Part shown: positions 42,814 through 54,614 of the stretch, piece by piece
Layout: each line of letters opens with the position of its first letter
Numbering within the stretch: position 1 is the first letter of the stretch
Assembly: GCA_014529385.2 (NCBI GenBank)
Contig: CM043967.1
Coordinates: forward strand, 128,255,182-128,319,181
DNA from: Adiantum capillus-veneris
Taxonomy: Eukaryota > Streptophyta > Polypodiopsida > Polypodiales > Pteridaceae
Direction: 5' to 3'
Length of the DNA: 64,000 bases
Position numbers and translations under genes: made by a program
Notes under the pieces: generated by a model
The model's database searches: none
The model's input: only the letters and a program-made list of their open reading frames with translations
Told to the model about the DNA's origin: nothing

Positions 42814-45800
42814 TTAGTGCCTTATTTGGAGCGTTGCAGTGAGATTTCTAAGCTTCTGAGCTTTGGCTTCAATCTCGACTTTGGTTGCCAGCTCTCTGAA
42901 GGGATTATTGCTGATTGTACTTTGGTGGTCAATATAGCGGTCTGGTAGATCTTTCGTCATTGGATTGAATATGGAAGAGTCCACTTTGAAGAAACCTGTC
43001 ATGAAAGCTTCTTCGAAGGTCTGCATGTAATGAGATGTCAGAAACATGACTCTTGCATATAATCCCATGATAACATTTCTGCTGGGGATTTTGGTCTCCA
43101 TATTCCAGCAAATACCCCGCGTTCCCTCGACAAACACCTGCCATGGATGCTCTACTGCTTCAATGTCTCTGAAAGCTGTAATGTACGTGATAAGCATTTT
43201 GGCAATCTTTACCAGCATCTAACAAGCAAGGTCTGGGATCTCTTTCATCATGTTGATTACTCCTTTCAAAGTTTGCACCATGTAATGCTCTGATGGGGTG
43301 TTGTTATTGAGCGGCTTGGTAATTATCGGGTAGTTCAACACTGCAGGTATTTTGCTTTTCCAACTGTAAAACTGTCTTAGAATCGTCGTCTGTTGATGGG
43401 ACAGTAAGTGGGGTCGATCCTCAGAGATGTTGGGGGGCGTTCCTGTAATAGGTTTCGTCAGCTGGTCGTTGATGGAACCATTTTTTTCTCCAGAGAGGTT
43501 GATTGTCAAGGATGGTTTCAATATGAAGGGCTATAATTGGAACCTCTCTATAGTCCCCTCTACTATTTGGTTCAATTTTTGGGAGCATCTTTTGCTACCA
43601 TAATTGAACTTCTTGCCGCATCAACGATAGTGCGATCATTTCGTGCCCATGATCTTTTGCAACCTCATCTGGGTGATCATGAGGAGGGCAACCGATTCTA
43701 GCACTTTTAGTTCATATTGCATATATGCCTTGTGTGAGGGGTATTTGACTTCTGAGATCCAGTGCTGAATTTCATCTTTTACCAACTCTGAGGTGGATGT
43801 CATGGCTGGATCTGTAGATTCAGTGCTGAATTTCATATTGCATATATGCCTTGTGTTAGGGGTATTTGACTTCTGAGATCCAGTGCTGAATTTCATCTTT
43901 TACCAACTCCGAGGTGGATGTCATGGCTGGATCTGTAGATTCTTGCGTGCCTTTTCTAGTGCTCGTAGTGGGCATTTCTGTTTGTTGAGTTTCGAACGCA
44001 GATTGTTCGAATCCTTCACCCTGCTCAAATTCTCCTCGGTCCTGCTGATGCTTTGTTTGATTTTCTTTCAGAGCCTCTGCTTCCTTTCTTGCCTAGGCCA
44101 GTTGCTTTCTTAAGTCTTCAATTTCCTCATCCTAGGCCTGTTGTAGGGCCCTATGACCTGCTGTCATGATCTGTCTGTCATATTTTTCTTGCTTTAGGGC
44201 CTCCTTTAACTCTTTGATTTCCTGGCTCAAGGAAGTAGAGCCTGCAGTCATAGTCGAAGAGGAGGGTGTGTCTTGTATGGCCAGGAGCTGAGTGAGAGAC
44301 CTGCTAACCACTACATATGAGCTTTGTAGCTTCTCATTCTGTTCCTTTTCTTTGGTTATCTCCTCCTCAAGGCGTTGCTGTTCGATCTGTAATGCGGAGT
44401 TTGCCTCATTGAATTGTTGCACTTCTTTATAATAGTAAGTTGCATTTTCTCGTTCTCTCTGCAATTCCGATTGCACCTGGACTTGTGCGTTCTGTAGTGC
44501 CTCTATTTGTTGCTTCAACTGCGAGGATTTTGTTGTTGTTTCTCTAGATACCTCCTTTTTGTTATCTTCTAATTCCAGCTCCTTGAGGTTGTAAAGAGCT
44601 CTTTGACATTGGAATTGCAGTTTGATCTGCTTAGGTGACCGTCAATGCCAAATGAGCTAACTATCTCCGCTCCTTCTTTTATGGCCGCTTGTGTACGTTG
44701 CGTTCTTGGCCCATGCTGGTCTTTTTGGCTCTTATTTGATTGCTCAGCCACATCATCTTGCTTTTCTTTTTTTGTTAGACATTCTATTGCATTAGAGGTT
44801 TTGGCAAGCTTTGTATGTGATTCTGTTTGTTGATCCATCCATTGCTCCATCTGCTTTTCGTCGACCCTTTGCTCCAATTGTCCTGCACTTTCTCCTTTCT
44901 CTTGTTCTGACCTCTCTGAAATTGTCTCAGGATCCTTGGGAGAACCGAGGTCTTGATCTTGTTGTTCCTGTGTCTCGTGTTGTCTTTCTCCTTGCAAGAG
45001 ACTTTTCTACTTTTTACTCTTTTTAGATTCATCAGATGATTCTATATCATCAACGTGTTGCTTCTTTGATTCTTCTTGCTGCCTCTGCTCCATCTTTTGC
45101 TTGAGCTCATTGTGAATTCGTTGTCGTATGGCACTTGCAATTTCCCATCTCTCTTCAGCATCCCTTCCTCTTTTGTTGCTTGATCCTTTACAAGGCCTCT
45201 ATTTGCCTGCCACTATCAGCGGAGCATTCTCGACTTCATCATCTTCTTTCTCGTCATCCGCTTCTGTTTCTTGGGTTTGCTGCTGTTCTTTCTTTTGTTG
45301 GTGGATCTTTTCCCTCACTTCCTGAGCCTCTTCCATTTTCCTCCTGGCATGAGTGATGGGGATAGCTTCTGCCAAATGTGTAGCCTTTTTCTTGAACCGA
45401 GTATATCCCAGGGTGTAGGGGCTTTCCTTCTCTTCCTCCAAAGACTCGTACTTAGAAGGAGTATCTCGTGGGTGGGATCCCTCTTCCTGGCTACTCCGAG
45501 CATCCAACTCTATTTTCTCACTGTCAGAATCCCTTAGAGGTGCACTTTTCCTAGTTTGTTTGACTCCAGAATTCGGCCTTATAGAAAGTCCTGCCACTGG
45601 TCTCACAACTCTTTTGGACCTGTGGATTAGGTCTATCTGCGCTTGGGCAAGTGGTAGATTGTCGATCATGCCCAATGCTTGATAGGCAGTCATGTGAGCA
45701 TGGGTCCTCCGTTCATGTAAGCTGTATTTCTTTGACCGTCCTTTAGGTTTGCTTCCACAATTGTGTCAAGAAGTAGTTGCCAAATTCGCAACTGACCACC

Positions 45801-46250
45801 CTGCCTTCAGCCAAACCATCGCCATCACCACTGCCATATGCAACAAGGGTTCAATATATCTAGGTGGCTTCTACACCTTGAAATGCTGTGATATAAGACG
45901 CAATGGTAGTTCCATTTCTGAGTATATCAAGTCTTGATATGTCAGCTTGTGGCCGCGTTGCTTCAAAAAGGCTTTGTCATTGTGGATTTCCTTCGTTGCA
46001 AGAGATTGTGCTTCCCTATGACAGATGGAGGGCTTCATTGATGATTTCAGCTGTATTTTTTACCTTAACAATTGTCCCATCCTTGTCTGTCAGAGTTGCT
46101 TCCCCATTGTACTAAATTGTACTTATGAGCTCGTGAGCTCCTCTGAAATCTATTCCCCAAGGAGGCAATCTTAAGAAATTGTCGAGCTATAGGCACCTGA
46201 CCCTGCTTGCACTTCTGGTTTCTGGTGCAAAGTCACATTTCCCGGGTTTA
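42814..46250 (-). pseudogene. Long decayed coding region with charged coiled-coil middle, unknown
   Basis: Read right to left, one minus-strand phase stays protein-like for about 1,000 codons with scattered stops and a local shift at 44132-44518. An N-terminal part (near 46050-45700) contains GHKLTYQDLIYSEMELPL and AMVWLKAGWSVANLA. A conserved-looking MTAYQALGMIDNLPLAQAQ starts at 45693. Then come long Glu/Lys/Gln-rich stretches (45500-44570) and a heptad-like coiled coil (44518-44132: IEALQNAQVQVQSELQRERE, LQIEQQRLEEEITKEKEQ). A less charged C-terminus (43521-42814) includes YMQTFEEAFMTGFFKVDSS. I recognise no family. It could be a captured host gene, the accessory ORF of a large transposon, or gag of an unfamiliar element. 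It lies upstream of the CACTA remnant on the same strand. Confidence 0.5.
43711..43944. repeat. 121-bp tandem duplication inside the decayed ORF
   Basis: TTCATATTGCATATATGCC starts both units, at 43711 and 43832, with nearly identical sequence to about 43944. The unit is not a multiple of three, so it shifts the reading frame. Confidence 0.93.
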
Positions 46251-46662
46251 AGATGGTGGTCTTTACATTTCTTTATCTGTAGCTTGGATTGGAATGTTTG
46301 CCCGATTGTTCAAGTAATTTCGGTGATTTGCTATAAATTGAAGCTATCGGTTACTATGGTTGCCAGTCAATTCTTGATGTAGCTTTCTTCATTTCTTTGA
46401 TATATATAGGTTATCGGTTATAGGGTGCCACAACACAAGTCCCTCTGTGCTTTCCTTCGAGGAATCCTGTTGCCAATTTTCAAGTGAAATCAGGTTTTAG
46501 CCATTGATCAAAATTGTCGGAAAGTGTAAACTGACCATAAAATAAAAAAAGTGAGCTTAACTCTGTCAAAACTACTCCAAATTTGACCAAATTTCACCAG
46601 TGCACCTAGGATTACTATAGGCACAAAACTGTAATGAAACAGATAGACTTTGGAAAAAGAAA
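46251..46662. other. Unassigned DNA
   Basis: No coding or repeat feature is recognised. It lies upstream (minus strand) of the long decayed ORF. Confidence 0.35.
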
Positions 46663-47747
46663 CATGGATCGCGATCCATGTTGGGAAGCATTTGAAAATT
46701 CTAACTTTGGGAAGTTGTCCCTAGGCATTAAGGGATGCTACTGAGCAATTTTCTCTTGGATTTAGAACTGGGGTACATGGATCGCGATCCATGTTGGCAA
46801 TATTTTGGAAATCTGTTGATACCATTTGGTAGGGTTCATCTTGATTATGACTTGGTCCAAAAAATTTGGGATTTGGATCAATGGTTTGATACTTGGGCTA
46901 AATTTTGAAAATCCTGTACAGATTCAGAGATTTTGGCTTTTGGAAGTGGATTTTTGGGATTCAAATGGCTTGAAACTTCATGGCTTGGCTTCCTTGAGCA
47001 TACTGAATAGATGGGCATGGGTTTTACTTTTTTTGGCAAAAAAGGTACCTGGATCGTGATCCGTGTTGGGGAGTATTTGAACAAGTTCTTGTGCACATTG
47101 GTTCTATGGGTTTCCTAGTACACTGGTGATATTTTTGCAAGTTTGGACATGTTTTTCATAGTTTGCCCCATTTTTTTGTTTATGGCCATATTTTTTTCGT
47201 TTTGACCAAATCTATTTCTGGCAACACTTTTGGAGTCATGTTTTGCCTGGAATCGTCTTCTTGCTTTGATTTCTGATGATAGAGGTCTGTAGTTCATAGC
47301 TTTGCTTGGTTCCTTGGCAATTTTCCCTAGACATTGAATTCTTTTGAGAAGGCAAACTAAATCCTGCAAGTTTCACCATTTTTTGCAAGTAAACTTTTCC
47401 TTGGTTTTGATCCCATCACCATTCTTAGGTTACATTTGCTTGTTGATAGGCTTCAAGGAGAGTTTGACCAAAAGAACATTTACAAACTGAAAGTAGAAAT
47501 CCAGGTGGACTTGATGATTTGTAGAGCACTTCTTGTGATTATTTTGTAACCCCAGTACTATTTGTTCATTGTCCAGCTAGTGAGCCACTTTTATCCTGAT
47601 TTTGACAAAAAAGGTACATGGATTGCGATCCATGTTGGGAAGCTTTTTGCAAAAATAGTCATGGGGTTTTGTTCCTGAGCTTCCATTGTTTCTTCTGTAG
47701 ATGTTTCCCTGATTTTAGGGTTTTGGGAACATGGATCATGATCCATG
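46663..47747. repeat. Five dispersed copies of an 18-bp palindrome
   Basis: CATGGATCGCGATCCATG occurs perfectly at 46663-46680 and 46776-46793. Variants lie at 47048-47065, 47617-47634 (one change) and 47730-47747 (CGCG replaced by CATG-type centre, still palindromic). Several share GGTA before and TTGGGAAG after. Copies 1-2 and 4-5 are each exactly 113 bp apart with faintly similar spacers. No gene occupies the interval. Confidence 0.85.
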
Positions 47748-48044
47748 TTCCAACACCTTCTCCTACTGTTTTTATCTTGGAGGATTCTGCCAGGTAGTTG
47801 GGGTCTACTGATGAACTTTTCCTTGTTTTTGATGGGTTTTGGACTCCCTCCTTGGCCCTGTTAGTTTGTCAATTTTGTGACCTTGTACTAGTTTGATTTG
47901 TTGTTTTGGTACTGTTGATGCAGTATGGGTTACACACACATGCTCTTGCAAGGTTAATGATCATACCTATCAAATTTGGTGTAGTGAGATCCACCAAGGT
48001 GGTCGCAGCAGGCATAAGCAATTCCAAAAACTCTATGCCCTTGT

Positions 48045-48046
<2 letters not shown>
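47748..48046. other. Unassigned DNA
   Basis: Nothing is recognised between the palindrome set and the microsatellite. Confidence 0.3.

Positions 48047-48094
<48 letters not shown>
48047..48094. repeat. (CT)n microsatellite
   Basis: 24 uninterrupted CT units. Confidence 0.98.
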
Positions 48095-48099
<5 letters not shown>

Positions 48100-48685
48100 A
48101 AAATGGGCTTTTGTAGCCCTTTTTTGACTATATGATCCCAGTCTTCCTGGAATGCCCCATTTATACTTACCTTCATTGCTAATATCTTGTTGGGCTCATC
48201 ACCTGCGGTTCGAACCGTTCGTCATTCTGACACTCGGTTTACAAATGACATTCGATCTATAGTTTTGATCCTTCAAAAGTTGCCTCAAAATTCATCTTGT
48301 GTTGAATTTTTCCATATCTGCCTTGTTTGAAGTCCTTGCTTTGAAGTTTCGGCGTTTGCTTTCAAAAGTCAATTCTGACTTTTCTTGCTCGACTTATCAA
48401 TTTTTTGTTGATTACCTATCACTTTTTGTTTTTTGTAAAAGAAAATTATTTACAATGATTATTAGTCGGCCAAAAATTAGCCAGAATTAGTGTCACCTCC
48501 CTTATATACATACTCTTATGCCGGTATTAGATGGTGACGGTATGGCTCATGATTATGCCAACTAAGAGTCTGTCAGGCTCTGAAAAACTTGTGTTTTTTT
48601 AAGAAACGGGGAAGAAAAGGAAACGAAACAAGAGAAAAGAAGTAGGATGATAATAATGGTATATACAAATGGTACTCCAACTACA
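48095..48685 (-). repeat. Probable 3' LTR (part or all) of the second-lineage gypsy element
   Basis: The minus-strand sequence after the PPT begins TGTAGTTGGAGTACC (from 48685 leftward), as an LTR should. No second LTR is available because the element's 5' end is rearranged, so the left boundary is unknown and may lie elsewhere. Confidence 0.4.
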
Positions 48686-48702
48686 TTTCCCCCCTTCCTA
48701 GA
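48686..48702 (-). other. Polypurine tract of the second-lineage gypsy element
   Basis: Minus strand CTCTAGGAAGGGGGGAAA, directly before the putative LTR start. Confidence 0.6.
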
Positions 48703-49149
48703 GTGAGTCGTCCGCGACCAGCATGTGTCAGAGTGCATGGGAATAAAGCACGTGTCTATCCATAGCCGTATAGTGTGGCTCTTTGATGCTCATGGAGGAT
48801 ATGCATGGTAAAACAAATTGTTGTGCAAGAGATAGGTGTTGAAAAATATGCTCAGTGGCTAATGGTGGCGAGGTTCCTTGGAAGCTGCATGGTCCGAACA
48901 ATAGTAGTTGTAGAAGGCGTGCTCTATGTTTGACTGTGACCTGCAAGAGTTTTTACGCTACCGATGGGGTCGATTGTTGGAATTTTTTGGGTTGCCATCG
49001 AAATTTCTTAGGTATGGATCCACTATGAGAGGCATCGTGAAGGCGATGTTGTTTTGGTTGCCATACCCATTTGAGTGTGGTTGGATGTCAAAGAGAGTGG
49101 TCCTTCGGTTTAGGCCGTTTGACAACAGCGGTGGGCAATTCGTGATGGT

Positions 49150-50019
49150 TTAATTTTTTTGTAGGCAATGTAGGTTTACGTGTATTGATTTGGTGTTTAG
49201 GTATCCACAACTGCCTAGGGTTGGTTTCCATGATTGATTTATTAACCCATATTTTTGCGACCATGCTGGTGGATGATCGATTTGAGCTGCCGCATGTAGA
49301 GAAGGTAGAGGTTCCCATTCATAGTCCGTTTGTACGAATGGTGTGGCTAAAGATTGGCCCTTATGTTCGATGCGTAAAGTGTTGTCTTGCCAGTTTGATG
49401 TGGCTTGATAAGTGCGCATCCACGGAACTCCCAGAATAACTGCTTCGTTTAGATGATGATTTTCGACCACATGAGATTGATGTGGATAAATCGTTCCATC
49501 AATTTTTATTTGCAAGTTTATGTGGCCTAGACTGTCCATAGTACCTCTGTTTGCGACCTTGAACCCCATAGTGTTGGGCATTAGAGGTTCCTGTGTGATT
49601 TTTCTAAAAGTGGAGTAGTTAACCACATTAGCCTTGGCCCCTGTGTCCACTAACGCTCTTTTGGTGCCGTCGTTGATAAGTTGTAACTGAATGCGTAGAT
49701 CCATCCCTCCTAACCATGTAGTTGTCGTTTGTATGGATGCTATCGGAGCATCCTGAACAGCCACATCCTGTTGTTCTTTCCTCTGGAAGTTTGCTTTTTT
49801 CCTTTGGTTCAATATTCTGAGTTTGGCCTCCTGCTGTGCTTGTTCCCGAATGTCTTGTGCTTGACATCTCCGTTGAGCTGAAGCATGGAGTGTTGCGAGC
49901 TCATCTGGTGTCAGCGGAAAAAGATATTTCTTTAACCTGCAACAACCACTCGTCCAATTAGGCATCGCCTCTCCTGCCAATGTTGCAAGCCTTAATGGCA
50001 CCACTTTGCGATATATCAT
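49150..50019 (-). CDS. Integrase C-terminal tail fused to retropepsin-like domain
   Basis: An uninterrupted 289-codon minus-strand frame. Residues 1-75 are an integrase tail (LRLATLAGEAMPNW, RLKKYLFPLTPDELATLHA, then a Gln/Arg-rich helix) that continues from the GMGPFVIHDIS module upstream after a one-base shift near 50000. Residues about 100-235 form an aspartic protease: ALVDTGAKANVVNYSTF with the canonical D-T-G, GHINLQIKIDGTIYP, and AVILGVPWMRTYQ as the second conserved block. Retroelement protease normally lies before RT. Here it follows INT in one frame. It could process Gag-Pol from the far end, or be an acquired DUF-type pepsin. Longest intact frame of this element. Confidence 0.8.
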   Translation of the reverse strand: MIYRKVVPLRLATLAGEAMPNWTSGCCRLKKYLFPLTPDELATLHASAQRRCQAQDIREQAQQEAKLRILNQRKKANFQRKEQQDVAVQDAPIASIQTTTTWLGGMDLRIQLQLINDGTKRALVDTGAKANVVNYSTFRKITQEPLMPNTMGFKVANRGTMDSLGHINLQIKIDGTIYPHQSHVVENHHLNEAVILGVPWMRTYQATSNWQDNTLRIEHKGQSLATPFVQTDYEWEPLPSLHAAAQIDHPPAWSQKYGLINQSWKPTLGSCGYLNTKSIHVNLHCLQKN

Positions 50020-50039
50020 GGATCACAAAAGGCCCCATT

Positions 50040-50835
50040 CCTCGCTTTTTGAGTTTTTTGGAGTGTTGTTTCAGGGTGTACATGAGAATGTAATCCCCTA
50101 TCTAGAACTCCTTACCAATCACGTGTTGATCATAAAAAGATTTCATTTTCTTTTTCTGAGCATATATCCGAGCTATCGCTTTAAGTTTAGTTTCATAGAG
50201 TTGTTCTAGGGTGTCTAGTCTCTCCGATAGCTCATGGCCCATCCATCCTAATTGTGTTGCCACTCTAAGGGATTTGACTAGGAATTCCAATGGTAGTATC
50301 ACATTAATTTTGAATACCAGGTTAAAGGGAGTTATTCCAATGGAGGTTTTAAAAGTTAGGCGGTAAGCCCATAAGGTAGTGTGTACCTTTTGATCCCAAT
50401 CATTTCTTGAGTCACTGACTATTTTGGTGAGCATTGTGCATAGGATTTTGTTTGTACTCTCTGCCTGTCCGTTGGCTTGCGGGATGATATGGTGATGACT
50501 TTCGATGGACCACCATGAATTTGTCAAGGAGCGTCTCAATGACGTTGTTCACAAAGTGTGTTCCTCTATAGCTTACTATTTTGATTGGTAGTCCATACCA
50601 CGTAAAGATATTTTTAAAAAGGAACTGAGTTGTAGTCCTTGCATCATTTTTTTGGGTTGCTTTGCTTCCACCAACTTCGTCATGTAATCTGTTGCTACGA
50701 TGATGTATTGTGCGTGTGTCTTGTATCCTTGAGGGTTAATGGGACCAATGAAGTCAATGCCCCATTTGGAAAAATCATGTACTCCCATCATCGGCCTCAG
50801 TGGCATTTCATCTCTCCTCAGGGGTGGTTTTGTGC
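50040..50835 (-). pseudogene. int: Integrase core of the second-lineage gypsy element
   Basis: The minus-strand segment after the solo LTR starts near MGVHDFSKWGIDFIGPINPQ (first Asp). The second catalytic Asp is lost: SYRGTHF replaces the usual SDRGTHF, near 50560. The third motif is present (QANGQAESTNK, near 50470), followed by WDQKVHTTLWAYRLTFKTSIGITPF, a long helix with YETKLKAIARIYAQKKKMKS, and GDYILMYTLKQHSKKLKKRGMGPFVI. At least two frameshifts. Inactive. Confidence 0.8.
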
Positions 50836-53428
50836 TGAGGCGGTCCTAGGCGAGCAACAAGAAGAGCGGCCTCTAAACACCCTTCGAGGCTCCCGTGCTG
50901 CTCAATTGGGGTTGGGGCAAGCACAATCAGAGACAACAATGAGCCACAGCCAGAACCAAACAAACAAGAAAAGGGGCACCACCTAGTTGTAGATGCGAAC
51001 TAGGACGCACGTGATATCTCCTTGTACTCAAACGCACAAAGAGAGGGGAATGCAAGATAGCCACACACACCAAACACAAACATTCACCACGCTAGAGAGA
51101 GGTAAAGAGCACAAATCAACTTGAGCAACTCAGTCTTAGCCTTAAAGACTAGATGCACACAAAGCTTGATGAGAAATAGAGAGACAACACAAAACTTGAC
51201 CTTGTTGCCAATACACAAATTGTCTTAGGGTCACGGGAGCCCTCTCATCGAGCACCCTCTTACAATTGACCTTTTAGGCAAACAATTCAACAAGTCCTCA
51301 AACCACCAAGCATGAAATGGCACAACAAACTTCAAGGACAATATACCTTCAACCACCTGATGAGCCAACTTATCAAGTCAATTTGGAGAGAAGAGTCGTA
51401 GTTGCAGCATACAATTGCACCCAAAACTATAAATCTTATTTATGCACAAGAGTAGGCTACAAGTGTGGTGAAGAGTATGGCATACAGTCCACTCCTCTAG
51501 ATGGCATAACTAACTTCAAGCTTCTCCATGCACCTATGTGTAATGATGGAATAGAGCACTCACAATGCACACACTCTACACAACTAGGCTTGAAGAGTGG
51601 TGTGTTATGTGTTGAGAATGGTGTGGTGTAGTGTGATCATGTGTTGATTTACAAGGGAGAGAAGGGATCTATTTATAGGTTTTAGAAGCCCCGATTTGGA
51701 TTAGGCCTAATCAAGTTTATTTGAAGGAGTAAAACATTATACATATTTTTATTTTTTTAATGAGGGTGGGTCTCTCTTGTCCTTTGAGTCACATGGATGT
51801 GGGCTCAAGGGAAGATAATTATTGAGGATGAAAGGAGAGGGATTGAGTGAATAATTTGGGAGGGCCTACTCTAGTAGAGGGTGTATTTTACAATAAGGTT
51901 AGTGGTTAGTAGTTAGTAATTATCACTAAAAAATATTTACAAAATCATTCACCAAATGGTGATATATATGATGAGAAAAGTTAGAGAAGGGATAAGCTTG
52001 TAAAGCAAGGTTGAAGCTTGGAGAAGTTGACATTCACCTCTTTACAGCAGCAGTAGAAGAAGCGGTCAGCATGGCGAAGTAACGCGTGTCGATGAAGCTA
52101 TGTTATCTTCAAACCTTGGAAAATTCATGATAAAGCTTTCATTTGCAGAGGTTATCTTTGGATTTTTGTTGAGTTTTTGAAGTTCTTTACAAAGTTGAAG
52201 AGAGTATGGTAATATGGACAGATATGTAGAGAGAAAGGGGGACACATAGGGTGTAGAAATGGAGGATGAAGGCTATGGAGGTGTGAGAGATGTGGCAATG
52301 GTGAAGAGGGTGAATTAGTACATGGGAGTTGCAGGTTTGGGAGTGGGAAGGAGAGGGAGGAGTGTGTGTGAAAGAGGAAAATGATAAAGTGGAAGAGGGA
52401 GTGTGGCTGCATAGCATGGGCAAACTGGGGTCCACCAATAAAATCATAGCTCACAGCTCGTAGCTCAAAAAAATATGAACAAAATTTAGGTGAAAGTTCA
52501 GCTCACGAGCTACAACTTTTGTTTGTATCACCTTTTCAAATTCGGGGAGCATGTGATCTTTAAAAATTCAGCAAAATCGACTGTTTTTTCCACTGCACAA
52601 AGTCCTTGTGAGATCCTTCTTTGAATGATTCTTTTGAATACCTCCAAGAGTGAGCTCCCCATGGTGCATGCATGCATTCCACATACCCTTGACCTTATTT
52701 GGTAGGTCTATAATTGAAGATATTGTTGAGATCATGATATAAATGAATAATACAACTAAAAAAATCAAATATTGAGGGGTCTAAAAAAATATGTACATAT
52801 CAAATATAAATAATATAGATGGAAAAAATATAAAGGTGTCAAAATAAATCTCTCTCATTATAAGTCTACCATAAAAAGATGAATATTTTTTGTGGTCTAA
52901 TTTATGAGAGTAATAAAGAATAGAGGTAGGAAGGAAAAAATCACAATAGTGAAAAAATATACACATAAATAGAACTAGTTTTTTTGGATTTTTGTTAGGA
53001 TGGAGTTACACCAAAAATAAGAGAAGCTTGCATGAAATTATTTTTATATGGAATAAAGAGTATGCAAAATGGTAAGAAAAAATATGTTAATGGTGAGTCA
53101 ATGTACATAGCATAAATAAACACACCATAGGTAGAAATATTTAAATAAATACCAAAATAATTATGAAAAATCCTTTTATTTAGGCCCTATATACAATGAA
53201 ATATTTACACACAAATGGGCCATACTATACTTATATTTTTTATTTTTTTGGCTCAACTAGCCCAGTGACTAGCTAATTAAGGGTTTTTAAGAAGATATGG
53301 GAAAAGTCCCCTAACTCACACACACCTATATACAGTGAAATGGTAGGGATAGCCACAGTGTTTGGATGATTTTAGTAGGGTGGGTTAACTCACTATGGCA
53401 ATTACGAAGAGCCGAAAAATGGCTATCA
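50836..53428 (-). repeat. Solo LTR of the Tat family
   Basis: 2593 bp on the minus strand: TGATAGCCATTTTTCGG at the right end and ...CGCCTCA at the left end. Clearly related to the LTRs at 28798 and 38419 but diverged. It is flanked by GTGC on both sides (50832-50835 and 53429-53432), a 4-bp target duplication. No internal region, so it arose by LTR-LTR recombination. TATA at 51669-51677. It splits the integrase of the surrounding gypsy element between the zinc finger and the core. Confidence 0.93.
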
Positions 53429-53432
53429 GTGC

Positions 53433-53799
53433 GTTGACATTCATCGCGTCGTTTGACATATGTGGTTGCATCCATGAACAGGGTCGGCCACCATATGCCT
53501 GAGTGTAGCACTAGCTTTGCCATTTTATCAACCGAGAAGTGTCCTCCGGTTTGTCCCAAGTGTGCTTGATCTAGGATGACATAATATTCGCTTTCTGTAG
53601 CACACAGCCGTAATTGTTTGTCCTTTCCCCACCTATACAGTTGGTTGGCAATGAGCAGATAGTCTCTGGCCTCTTCCTTGACGATTTTCCTTCTTACTTT
53701 GTCCCATTCTGCTGGAAAGGTTTTGTTTTTAAAGTACTCAATGATGTGAGCACTCCATTTAGGTGCTTGTACTATACGAAACATTGTGGCATGTTCCAC
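53433..53799 (-). pseudogene. int: Integrase zinc finger and linker of the second-lineage gypsy element
   Basis: Reads WGKDKQLRLCATESEYYVIL, then AHLGQTGGHFSVDKMAKLVL, then WWPTLFMDATTYVKRRDECQR. The HH pair is present; the first Cys of the CC pair is replaced by Arg (KRRDECQ). The frame runs straight into the solo LTR. The other half of the gene resumes at 50835. Confidence 0.85.
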
Positions 53800-54614
53800 T
53801 GGGGGCTATATTATACATCTAACACAGGATTTTACATATTTATGGACATTGTATTCCATGTTTGGCCAGTAGACACCCAGTCTTTGTAACCATTGGCCTG
53901 TCAGTGTTTCACCAGTGTGAAATCCCGTATTTTGTATATGAGCTTGTTTGAGGTAGTAGGTGGTATCCTCAGACTGTACACAGTCTCAGTATCCCATCCT
54001 TACCGTGTTTGTACAGCCGTTCTGCTAAAAGGATAAGATTCCGTGTTTGATGGATCATTGATGGTTGTCTTTCTATTTACAAAGAGCCGATTGTGAGTAG
54101 AGGCATGGCCTCTTCGCTCCATTGCGGCACTATTTCTATGTTAAACAGATATGAATCAGGAGGTTCATCATCAACACCCGCAGGTGATTCCCATGAAATA
54201 GTCATGAAAGATGATCTGCTCTCTGGTGTGTGGTCCCGTTTTTTACAACCACCATGAATTCAAACTCAAGGAACAGTATAAACCAGTGAACAATTCTTCT
54301 AGTGTTGCAAGGTTTGTTTACTAGATATAGCAGTGCTTGATGATCCACGAAGAAGACAAACTTGTTTGCTAGAAGGTAGTGTCTAAATTTCTTGACAGCA
54401 TAGATCATTCCCAGACCTTCTCTTTCCGTAGTGGTGTAATTTCTCTCTGCGTTGTTTAGTTGTCAACTGGAGTAGCAAATGGAAAATTCCATTTTCTTCT
54501 CTCCTGCCTGGGCTAATATGCATTGAATGGCATAGGCCGATGCATCCACATGGAGATGGAAGATTTTGCTCCAGTCAAAGGCTTACAAAATTGGAGCTGA
54601 AATCAAATGTTGCT
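53800..54614 (-). pseudogene. pol: RNase H and connection of the second-lineage gypsy element
   Basis: RNase H pieces read right to left: HVDASAYAIQCILAQ near 54540, NYTTTEREGLGMIYAVKKFRHYLL near 54400, FFVDHQALLYLV near 54340 and THQRADHLS at 54202. So the D, E, D, D residues are mostly present. In-frame stops lie near 54470 and in the connection down to 53800. No second RNase H follows, unlike the Tat copies. Confidence 0.8.

Noticed and set aside
52152-52454. Ser/His/Pro-rich minus-strand ORFs in the solo LTR
   Set aside because: Low-complexity CT-rich LTR sequence; no match in the other LTRs.
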